From Tridacna crocea (taxonomy: Eukaryota > Mollusca > Bivalvia > Cardiida > Cardiidae), in the NCBI GenBank assembly GCA_943736015.1, contig OX031070.1, positions 22,899,673-22,963,672 of the forward strand: DNA of 64,000 nt. Direction: 5' to 3'. A program made the position numbers and the translations under genes. This document shows, piece by piece, positions 12,801 to 24,800 of this stretch; the stretch's first letter is position 1, and the number at the start of each line of letters is the position of its first letter. The notes under the pieces are model-generated. The model saw only the letters and a list, made by a program, of their open reading frames with translations. It was not told the origin of the DNA and did no database searches.

Positions 12801-15800
12801 GGTCAAGAGATATATGACCATAAGATCTCAGATGATTTTAATTATTAGTCTAATCGAACCAGAACATTAGGAGTTATTTGCCCTTGAATTAGAAAAATTG
12901 CTCTATTTCACTTTGTTTACATTCTAGCATCTACATATATCAACTGATCAGCACCAAATGTGGTCAAAATATATATGACCATAAGATCTCAGATGAGATC
13001 GATTATGGGTCTAATGGGACCAAGCAGTTATTTGCCCTTGAATTTGAAAAATTGCTATATTTCACTTTGTTCGCTCTCTAGCATCTACAATTTTTAACCA
13101 ATCAACACTAAACTTGCCCATAATATATATAACCATATGAGATGAGTTTGATTGTGGCTGTAATCGGACCAGACTAACTGGAGTTTTTGGCCCTTGAATT
13201 AGAAAAATTGCTCTATTTGACTTTTTTTACACTCTAGCATCTACAAAATTTATATTAACCATTCAGTACCAAACTTGGTCAAAATATATATAACTCTTAG
13301 ATCTTGGATAAGTTTGATTATGGGTGTAATCAGATCAGAACAACTGGAGTTATTTGCCCTTGAATAAGAAAGTTCTTTAGAATAGTTCTTAGTCTGGAGC
13401 ACACCGGGTAACTTTTTCATCTCCAGTCCAATTGACCTGAAACATGACATTTGTGTTTGTTGCAATAATACGGAGTGCAGTGTGAAAGAACCATAACCCG
13501 TTGTCCGTCGTGCGTCCATCTGTGCGTGCGTGCGTGCATGCGTCCGTCCGTCCGTGCGTTAACTTTTATTTCAAACATCTTCTTCTCTGAAACTACCCAT
13601 CCAATTTTGATGAAACTTCACAGAAATAATCCTGCTATGGTCCTCTTCAGAATTTCTTGAAAGAATTGTATTCCTTCAAAAACTCTGGTTGCCATGGCAA
13701 CAAAACTGAAAAATATTGAAAATTTTTAAAAATCTTGTTCTCTGAAACCATAAGGCCTAGGGCTACCAAATTTGGCATGTAGCTTTATCTAGTGAACCTC
13801 TACCAAGTTCTTTCAAATAATAGCCCTGGGGTCAAAATTGGCCCCACCCCGGGGGTCACAAGTTTTATATGGGCTTATATAGGGAAAACTTTAAAATCCC
13901 TCTGGTACCTAGCCATAGGGCCTAGGGCTACCAAATTTGGCATGTAGCTTTATCTCGTAGACCTCTACCCAGAGTGCCCAAATGATAGCCCAGAGGTCAA
14001 ATTTGGCCCTGCCCCGGGGGTCACAAGTTTTATATGGGCTTATGCAGTGAAAACTTCAAAAATCTTTTCATACCAAGCCATAAGGCCTAGGGCTACCAAA
14101 TTTTGCATGTAGCTTTATCTAGTGGGCCTCTTCCAGGAGGGCCCAAATTATAGCCTTAGGGTCAAGTTTGTCCCCACACCAGGGGTCACAAGTTTTACAT
14201 GGGCTTTTGTGGTGAAAACTTTCTAAGTCATCTTGTTACTAACTATAATAAAGACTAGGACCACTAAATTTAGCCTTGTCTCATGGATTTTATGTTTTAC
14301 AGGGCCTTTTATTGAGAAAACTTTGAAAATCTTCTTGTTTATAACCACACATTCTAGACCTGTATTATTTAGTATGGGGCTTTATCTTGTAGACCTCCAC
14401 CAGGATTCAAGTAATTATAGCTTTGTGGTCAAAATTGGATTTGCCCAGGGGTCACAACTTTTTTGTAGGTTTTTATGGAAAAAAATTGTATGCCCACAAG
14501 TTTGAAACCAGTTGGCCAAATAATGTACTGTTTGGCTTGTAGTGTTTTTACGAATTAGCCAGTGGAGCGATACAGGGCCATGATGGCCCTCTTGTTATAG
14601 CATTTCTTGCTTGTCCAGCACAAAACTTTGTCATCTTAAAAGGAATGACTTGAAATATGGTATGCTTATTTGTTGCAACATTTGGAAGCGTAGTGCACAA
14701 GAATTGTAATTCTACCTTGTGCTGTCTTTCAGTTATTTCCCTTTGATTGCCATTTTTCTACAGCATTTAGTGTCTGTCCGGAATATAACTGTCATCTCAT
14801 GTCAGAATGACTTCAAACTTGGTTTGCATGTTTGTTGCAATATTTCGGAATACAGTGAGCAAGAACAATAACTCTACCTAGTGCGAATTTTGAGTAATTC
14901 CACTTTGGTCTTCCTTTTTACAGTATTTCTTGCTTGTCCGAAATTGAACTTCTAAGTCAAATTGCGACAATTTGCTGCTCTTGTTTCATTATCATTCGGC
15001 CTTGAACTTTGATATTTGGTATTTATCTTTATTTTAGACCTTTACTGCATGGTACTCAGGTGAGCAATATAGGACCATCAGGGTCCTCTTGTTTATATTA
15101 TGCCCAAGACTCATACATTCGTTACGCTCCATACATTCGTTACGTCATATATTTATAGAATTTTTTCGCGCACCCGACTTCCTTTCCATCTGAGTATCGA
15201 TACAGTTTTTGCCAAATGATGAAATATGTATTTACATCGAAGAAAAAAGCTGAAATGAATAAAAAAAATAGATACAGTGTGGTTTTAAAGTCGTACCTTG
15301 TTTCAATATTTCTCTTTTTTTTATTGAGATACGTGCTATTTTATGATGAAATGGATTATTTGCCAATACCAAAACATGACGTAACCATTTTAGGTGCTCT
15401 TGTCTTCATTCTTTTGCACACGGGCCAAAGATACTGAAATAAAATACGGTGAAGTTCACCAGTTTTGATCCACCACGCAACAAATCAATCTGGTGATTGT
15501 ATGTCTTTTTATATAAAGTATCTTTGATCTGATCGAGTTTGCTTCTTTTTCTTACCACTTCGGAAAAACAGTATAAATAAATGTATGCCGAGTTTCCATC
15601 TACTTTCTCAGTTGGATGAGGTGGAAGACATTTGATGAACCTAACTGTAGCATGAAAATTTACCCGAGAAATGACGTCAGTTTGATGTTGTAGTCTGACA
15701 AATCAGAGGGAAGGAATGTATGAATCCTGTGCTCGAGTGATTCAGAGCAAAACATACCCAAGTAAAAACAAAGTATAAGTTGTTGTTAAGTTGTTTTTGC

Positions 15801-18800
15801 CAGATTTTTTCGCTTTGAGATCTGTAAATATGTCGAATGTCTTATTTTTCTAAAGTTTTATCAAATCATCTAACAAGTGATGACTCGCATGCGCAAAAAT
15901 ATGGTGTAAGAGTAACAAATGTATGGGTCCACAGGCTAAGTCATTTCCACGCAAGAAAAATTTAGACTTGTCAAAATTGAAAGCATTTGCAGATGACAAT
16001 TCAAACTTGGCTCAGATAAAGGAATTCGTCTTTTTGATAGGGTTGAAACCATTGTGTAAAGAGAACCAGCATTTTCCTCTTTTTTCACGTTTTCAAAATG
16101 CCTCTTGTTAGAATTGTCAAAACTTAGCAGGGTTCGACATTAACATTTTTTCCAACTAGACCAGTGGACCAGTAATTTGAAATTTTTACTAGACCACTTC
16201 AGATTTCTACTAGACCATTTTAGCAGAATGAAGAAAAGTATGAAATAGATCTAATTCTATGTTTTTTTCTTGTTAATATACCACAATTGTGGAAAAGGAG
16301 AATGTCATGTTCAGTAATGATCAATGAATGTAAGATTCCAAGAGGAAAAAAATGCCTTACCCATTTGAAAGCATTTGAAAGGGGTAAGATTTCAAAATTT
16401 GGGGTATGACAATATTGTCTCCAAACTAGAAGTAAGGAAATCAATTTAATGATGTTTTGTACCACAAAAGTATATCATATTAAGATATTTGTGGAAATTT
16501 ACTGTTTAAAGTCATTAAAATGCTGAAATGACAGTGTGAAATGACTCTTATAGGACAATGTCAAAAGGACCATTGTTTTGTGTCATGGGTTTCCGTGCTT
16601 TTTGCATCGAGCATTTTTTCGTGTGTCTTAATTTATTGGCAGGTTTTTCCACATGATTTTTCAAAAATTATCAATAAGGGTAGCAAGACTTTGTAACTTC
16701 AAAACCCGTCATTTTGCACAAGTTATGCGGATAATGGATTCTTTTACGTTTTTTTCCTTATGTGAAGTCTCGCGTGTAACCAAAATTTGGTATGTGAATT
16801 TCAAGTCTATTACATGATTTACGCAACAATATGCGCGAGTTTTGCTTCGATCCATTTGTTTTTAACTTTATATTACGACTCTGCTTCTCCCCGATCAAAT
16901 TTTATTTTGAAGTGACGCAAGCTTGGCATTTTTCCCACTCGTTTGCTCCGTTGTCTATGTAAACATCCTGGCAACTCATGTTCGGTTGTCGTCAAAATGA
17001 AACTACGGTATTCCAAGAAAAAGAGCTAGACATAGGAAATTCTTGCTTAAAAATCAAATACTCTGACGAAACGAAGAAAATCATGTTAAAGTTAAGACAT
17101 ATTCTTGACGAAAAAATAGCCCATAGACAACAGTCTACTAAATCTATTTTCGGTTCGAGTTGGTTTTTCCACTGAAAATATTGACTACTGCGCATGCGTG
17201 ATGGGCTTCCTGTAGAAATTGTCTCTGAATTTTGTCGCTTGTTGGACAAAATCACAAATCATGTAAAAGATCTTTTTCGAGGAACGGCATGTTAGGTCAA
17301 TTTTTGTCACTTATACCAAGCATTCAAACTGATACTCAACTCATTGTCCCGATTTTTGCACTAGACCATTCGGGCTAGCTGGACGCAATCTCTACTAGCC
17401 CGAACTGATGTTTTGCTAGACAATGTTGTTCGGACGTGCCTTAATGTCGAACCCTGCTTAGCATTGTGTGGTAATGGGGTTAAAAGCATAAGTAGATAAC
17501 ATATAAAATGTAGCTCAAATATGACAATTGTCTTTGAAAAAGGTGGAAAAGAAAAAAACTTGGAAAAATAAGAAAATGATCTGCATTAATTAAACCTTTT
17601 CCGCAAATATTTTGTGTAAGATTGATTACTATAGTTATCTCCTTTTCCCACAATATTTTCCATAGCCTTCTCAGGTTTGTTGATACATTGTAATCAGAAT
17701 TGTTTGGTAACATGTTAAATAAATATTGCTGTTAGTTTAAAAGACGAAGATATACCATTATAACATCAGGGATATTTGGTGGGAAATCTGATAAAATATT
17801 AAACAAAGTAGGCCCCTTAACTCTTTACCAAACAATCCCTGGTTTTTATACCTGAGATAGAAACCTTCTGAAAACATTGTGGGAAAAGGAAAAAATGCTG
17901 GTAACCAGCATTTTCTCCTTTTCCCACAATATTTTCTACCCTACTAGAAATAAATTTCAATTTTTGAGTAAAGTAAAGAATTTTGTCGTCTGCAAGTGCT
18001 TTCAATTTGGACCGCCCGCCCAGGTGGCTCAGTGGTGAGCGTGTCAGACTCATGATCTGGAGGTTGTGAGTTCGATACCCGGTTGAGGCGACTTTCTTTC
18101 CGGCGTATTTTCGCCTCTCACCTCTGCAGAAGCATGTGAGAAAAGTAGTCGGTGGCTTTGGAAAGAAAGTAGTGTCAGTACTGGTATGAGAAAAGCCAGG
18201 AAACACATGTGCGTCACCGATCGCCATGATATGACCTTAGCTGTAAAAGTGGCATTAAACCCCAGCACAACCAACCAGATCAATTTGGACCAGTCTGAAA
18301 TTTTGTTGTTTTGGAAAGGGTTAATGAACTGGACCTGGATCTTTATCTACACTGAGTACAAAGGCAAATTTGTGCTTGGTATCTAAAGGGTGAAAATGGG
18401 CACATGTAAGCAATGACTGGTTGGTGAATAAAAAACTAGAAAAAATTGGTTTACTCGTTTCATTGCAGGGTAAACATAACAGAAGATGGGAAGAGAGCTG
18501 TAGTAACTTTAGCAAATGGAGATATGAGAAAGAGTCTGAACATTTTACAGGTAAGAGTGGATTGGATACACCAGCTTAATTGGGGGTATAAGAATAAGCC
18601 ACTGCAGTCCCGCAATCTTCACATCTGCCATTTCATCTAGCGGAACAAACGTGACAGCATGCATGTCGTAAAAGGCGACAAAAGGGGCATCATTTTGTGT
18701 TTTGTCCATTCCTCATTTATCATGTTTGTCTTAGGTTGTTACATATGTATGTTATTGTCACCTTGAATTATTGTTTACTAGGTAAGTGCGCCCAATATGA

Positions 18801-21800
18801 CCTAAGTTGTCGACGGGCCTTAGAACGCTATTCATTCATTCCAATCGGATGCACCAGCACTGCTCTATAAAACGTACAGTGCTGGCATAGATTTGAATAT
18901 ACCTGACCCACACATAGCACAGTGTTTCAGCCAGGATGCAGCCTTGCGGGATTCCGGCAAATAATTAAGGATTCCCCTTCATTTCCAAACATGGTTCTGG
19001 TTATTACTATTTTGGGCCTAAACCTGAAGAGATCTTTCTCCAAATGTGGAAAGCCAGATAGCATTGCTTGTCTTGGATAAATAGTATTGAGACCATTAGG
19101 CAAAAAAACTTGAATTACTTGGATATTTAAGAATAAATAATCTTCTTTCTATAGTGGTTTATTGGTCAATAAACCTCATTTGTGAGTTATGAGGCACAAT
19201 AAAATAAAATAATCCACGGGATTGATAGCCTGAGTGGTTTATTCATTACACCTCATAACTCGTGTGGTTTATTGAATGATAAACCATGATAGAAGATTTT
19301 TTTTATTCTAACATGACCAACTCTTAATGAAAGGAAAACAAGGTCATACTTGGAGTAAAAACATGGATGCAGATTTCATTTCATTGAATAACTTATTTAC
19401 TGTATAAAGAATGACTTCATTCCATATAGAATGACCTAGAATGACTTTGTTTGGTGCAGAGAAAGTCATGTACAGGTTGTAGATTTTCTTTTTACCCAAG
19501 TTCCAAACAATTCCTTGTTTTCCCATCTTGTGGAAAAGACAGTTGTTGAAAACAATGTTAGAACACTATTGAAAAAATTGTGGGAAAGGGAGAAAATGTT
19601 GATAACAAGCATTTTCTTTGTTTCTTACAATGTCTTCTTCTCTTTAACTCATTACCACACGAGAAAATTTTGGACTGGTCCAAATTCAAAGCATTTGCAG
19701 ACGACAAAATAAAGGTGACTGAAAAATTGAAATTTGTTCTGGGAAGGGTAGAAAACACTGTGGGAAAAGGAGAAAATGCTGGTTACCAGCATTTTCTCCT
19801 TTTCCCACAATGTTTTCTAAAGGCTTCTTTCTCAGGGGCGTCAAAAGTAGGGATTGTGTGGTAATGGGTTAAGGGACAAATGCTACTCACTGATTTTATG
19901 AAATTAGATCTAATTCCTGCAAATGCTTTCAGTATGGCCAAGTTTGAGAGAAATTTTTATCTGGTTAAGTCTTAACCAAATGACAAAATTTTAGACTGCA
20001 CTGAATTCAAACCATTTGCAGAGAGCAATATAAATGTGGTCAAAACAACTGGAGTTGTCTCTGAAAAGATAAGAAATTCTGGGAAATGTAGAAAATGCTT
20101 GTTACTAGCATTTTCTTCTTGTTCACAATATTTTGGGAAGCCTTTTGTTTTGGACTCATGAAAACAAGGGATTGTTTGGCAAAGAGTTCATTAAATTTCA
20201 GAGTTCCTTTATGGCGTATGATGAGATAGATGAAGATGCGGTATATACATGTGTTGGGCATCCACTTAGAAAGGATATAGAGAATATTGTGTATTGGATA
20301 TTGAATGAGAACTTCACAACAGCTTATAATAGTATCCTTTTGATGCTCAGATATTGTGAATTTTTTATTGTTTCATCAAAGATCATCTTTCCTTTAACCT
20401 CAGGACAGATTTTAATGAGTGGCTTCTATAGTGTTGCATTGGTTAACCCTCTCCATTCAATCCCTAGTTATAACCCTTTACTCCATAGATACTCATTTTG
20501 ACATATCAACAACAGACACCTTTTGAAAACGTTGTGGGAAAAGGAGAAATTGCTCTTAACGAGCAATTTCTCCTTTTACCACAATGTTTTCAACTTATCA
20601 GATATTTGTATCCTCATTTATCCATATTTTTGACATCATATCTTTATTTGCCACTGAAATGGAAGAGCCTCAAATTGGCATATCAGGTAAAGGGTTAAGG
20701 ACTCTGATAGAGAGAGTTGTATGGGAAATGAGAAAATGCTGGTGACCTCAGTGTCTTTTTATCATAGGAAAAGCTCATAATCTGAGCCACATTTTATTTG
20801 TTATCTGTAAGTTGTATCAGTGGAGGTGAGTCTACAATTTTTATACCCCAGCAAAACAATTTTTTTCGGGGGTATATTGGAATCAGCCTGTCTGACTGTC
20901 CGTGTGTCCACCTGTGCAGAAAATTCTCATCCTCAGATACCCCGGGGTCTCCCTGTTTGCTACGCTACATCGACACCCTGGGACAATTAATTGAATTTCC
21001 CTCGCTTTACCGCTGGCCGAATGCTGGCTTTTCATTGGTTCCATCATCATTTTGTGATGGGCGAGTGGACTGTACGCTATGACGTTTCGTATCGATTTTC
21101 GGCGGCTGATTCAAAGTTTTATTAGTCAATTGTCCCAGGGGTCGATGTAGCGTAGTAAACAGGGGGACCCCGGGGTATCCGAGGATGGAAAATTCTAGTA
21201 ATTGCCTGTTTCTGTCAAAGCGCTGGCGGGGGTATTAAGTCACATTTAGTGACCGCTCTAGTTTTGTGTGGGAAAAAATAAAGATATTACTGAACATATG
21301 GATAGGAACCCTTAAACAGTTATTTAACCCTAGACATAGTTTTAACATGCATTTCTAAAGATGATATCATAACAAATTCGGTTAGAATACAAAAATTAAT
21401 TTTAATTCAGATATAAATGTGCTTGACCTGTAACACCCCCCTCATGTATTTTAATACCACTACAGCATTTTCTCCTTCTCCCACAGTGTTTTATAACCTT
21501 CTTAACTCTCTGCAAACACATGTAACTTGTATGGGTCTAAACTATTGCTGTCTGATAAGAGTTGAAAAGACATGGGCCATAGGAAAAGATATTTAAGCCT
21601 TTACTCCATAGATACTCATTTCTATGCATTGCTTGCAGGAGCCTTTGGAAAACGTTGTGGCAAAAGGTGAAATTGCTCGTGACGAGCAATTTCACCTTTT
21701 GCCACATTGATTTCTGCACTATCAAAAGGTGTCATTTAGGGTCAGTTAGAGATACCATAGTAATGCCTTATGGGGTAAAGAGTTAAATGCATATCATGCA

Positions 21801-24800
21801 CTATACCAAGCAAGTCACACAATGATGGATCTGTAAATTACATTATGTGTAACAGCCACAGGAACCATAGGGTAGATTAGTCCTTAGATATTCTGAACAT
21901 TTACAAACAGCAACAGAACATGGCTTGCATGTCTTTGAATATATTACATCCTTAACTCAAGTACAAGATACTATGGAGCTGAAGACGGCAAAAGGTTTAG
22001 CTTTACAAGATATATTAACTGAAGTTCATCATTATGTACATAAAGGTATACTAGTATATTGAAATGTCACAAAACTTTTGCCTTGAGAAAAAGAAGTTTT
22101 TTGTTTAATTCATTACCAGATGACATTATTTTAGACTTGTCCAAATCAAGAGCATTTACAGATGACAAAATAAAAGTGACTGAAATTTTAAAATTTGTTT
22201 TGGGAAGGGTAGAAAACATTGTGGGAAAAGGAGAAAATGCTGGTTACCAGCATTTTCTCCTTTTCCCACAATGTTTTCAAAAGGCTTCTTTTCCGGGAGC
22301 GTCAAAAGTAGGGATTGTATGGTAATGGGTTAACAACGTACCACACTATCCTGACTTTAAACAACCCTGAGAAATTGTGGAAAAAGACTGAACTGCTGGA
22401 AACCAGTATTTTCTCCTGTCCCATGATGCTTTCTACCTAATGAAAGAAAAGTTTTATGTTTTGCATGCATCTGATTTGTCATTTGCAAATGCACTCAAAG
22501 TGAAGAGAAAAGTATACATATTTGACTTTTTGGGATCAGAAAATGTTCCAGAATACCTGCAAGTGTAGATCCATGATCAAATTACATATTTCTTGAAACC
22601 TGATTTTGATTTTGAAGCCCATGAAATTGACTTCAGCTTTGTTTACTGGCGAACGGTAACCGTAGCAGCAGTGGCGGCATAGGCATCAGCAGCATTGGTA
22701 GTGGCAGCGGGTCTTTTTCCTGCTGGAGTGTGTGTTTATTGACATGATGTAGCAGTAGTGGTTTTTAGCTCCACTGGCCGAAGGCCAGCTGGCTTATGTC
22801 AGGGCCCGTTGTCCGTCATGCGTCCGTCCGTCTGTGCGTCCGTCCGTGCGTTAACTTTTATTTCAAACATCTTCTTCTCTGAAACTACCCATCCAATTTT
22901 GATGAAACTTCACAGAAATGATCCTGCCATGGTCCTCTTCAGAATTCCTTGAAAGAATTTTATTCCTTCAAAAACTCTGGTTGCCATGGCAACAAAACTG
23001 AAAAATATTGAAAATTTTTAAAAATCTTCTTCTGTGAAACCATAAGGCCTAGGGCTACCGAATTTGGCATGTAGCTTTATCTAGTGGACCTCTACCAAGT
23101 TCCTTCAAATATTAGCCCTGGGATCAAAATTGGCCCCACCCCGGGGGTCACAAGTTTTATATGGGCTTATATAGGGAAAACTTTAAAATCCTTCTGGTAC
23201 CTAGCCATAGGGCCTAGGGCTACCAAATTTGGCATGTAGCTTTATCTAGTAGACCTCTACCCAGAGTGCCCAAATGATAGCCCAGAGGTCAAATTTGGCC
23301 TGGCCCCGGGGGTCACAAGTTTTATATGGGCTTATATAGTGAAAACTTTAAAAATCTTTTTGTACCAAGCCATAAGGCCTAGGGCTACCAAATTTTGCAT
23401 GTAGCTTTATCTAGTGGGCCTTTACCAGGAGGGCCCAAATTATAGCCTTAGGGTCAAGTTTGTCCCCACATCAGGGGTCACAAGTTTTACATGGGCTTTT
23501 GTGGTGAAAACTTTCTAAGTCATCTTGTTACTAACCATAATAAAAACTAGGACCACTAAATTAAGCCTTGTCTCATGGATTTTATGTTTTACAGGGCCTT
23601 TTATTGAGAAAACTTTGAAAATCTTCCTGTTTATAACCACACATTCTAGACCTGTATTATTTAGTATGGGGCTTTATCTTGTAGACCTCCACCAGGATTC
23701 AAGTAATTATAGCTTTGTGGTCAAAACTGGATTTGCCCAGGGGTCACAACTTTTTTGTTGGTTTTTATGGAAAAAATGGTATGCCCTCAAGTTTGAAACC
23801 AGTTTGCCAATTAATGTAATGTTTGCCTTGTAGTGTTTTTACGAATTAGCCAGTGGAGCGATACAGTGCCATGATGGCCCTCTTGTCTTTTCCATCATGG
23901 TCCCTATACAGCCAACTCTAGAACATCGATCGTGATCAAGATACCATTGTTATTAGATTATGTATGCTACTGCTGAAGCAAAAAAGGATGAGATGTCGCC
24001 CATGGAACGTCCATCCAATATTAAAGAGCTGCCATAGACACGCTATTTTTCATACCTTAGTTAAAGAACTTGGGCATTTCGAAGACAAATTCTTAGAATA
24101 TCATAGGATGTCAAATTTGTTCTCTTTTGCATGTGTTTTCTTGATACAAATCGAAGGCAATTCTTGGAAATCCCCTCTAGGATGAGTGCAGCGGCAAGCA
24201 GATTTAAATGCCCCTTGGACCATTCTAGCACTAAGTGGCGAAAATAACCGCTGCTCTGCCGATCTGCCGCCACCACGTGCCAGTGAACACTACATAGTAA
24301 AACATCCCTTGTTGCTGCTGCTACCGCTACGGTTACAGCTCGCCAGTAAACACGGCTTTAGAGTGTGCTTTGGGCTATTGCATATTAAAAAACTGATATG
24401 TATATGTATTAAGAAAATGCTATATTACATGCAAACATGCATTTGTAACAAAACTGGTAGATTTTTTAATTTCAAGAAATTTTTCAGATTTTTTAACAAT
24501 AATTGATAATGGTACTTGCACTTTATAACAAATTACCTTGTCATAAATTTACCATTTACTATTTACCAAACAACAAACTTTTGGACTGGTCCAAATTGAA
24601 AGCATTTGCAGATGACAAAACAAATGTGACTGAAAAGTTAAGAATTGCTTTGGGAAGGGTAGAAAACATCGTGGGAAAAGGAGAAAATGCTGGTTACCAG
24701 CATTTTCTCCTTTTCTCACAATGTTTTCTAAAGGTTTCTTTTCAAGGGTTGTTAAAAGTTTGGACTGTGTGGTAAAGGGTTAGCTGACTCAAAATTATGG

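Noticed and set aside
13497..14595. LTR retrotransposon or tandem gene array
   Set aside because: No long direct terminal repeats or coding frames. The tandem ~165-bp core and 3' hairpin fit a Helentron/pearl-like element better.
16978..17175. 65-codon frame as a transposase remnant of the CAGGG element
   Set aside because: No recognisable transposase motif and too short. Left unannotated.
17817..18227. 136-codon minus-strand frame
   Set aside because: Translates through a MITE and the SINE inserted in it. No protein resemblance.
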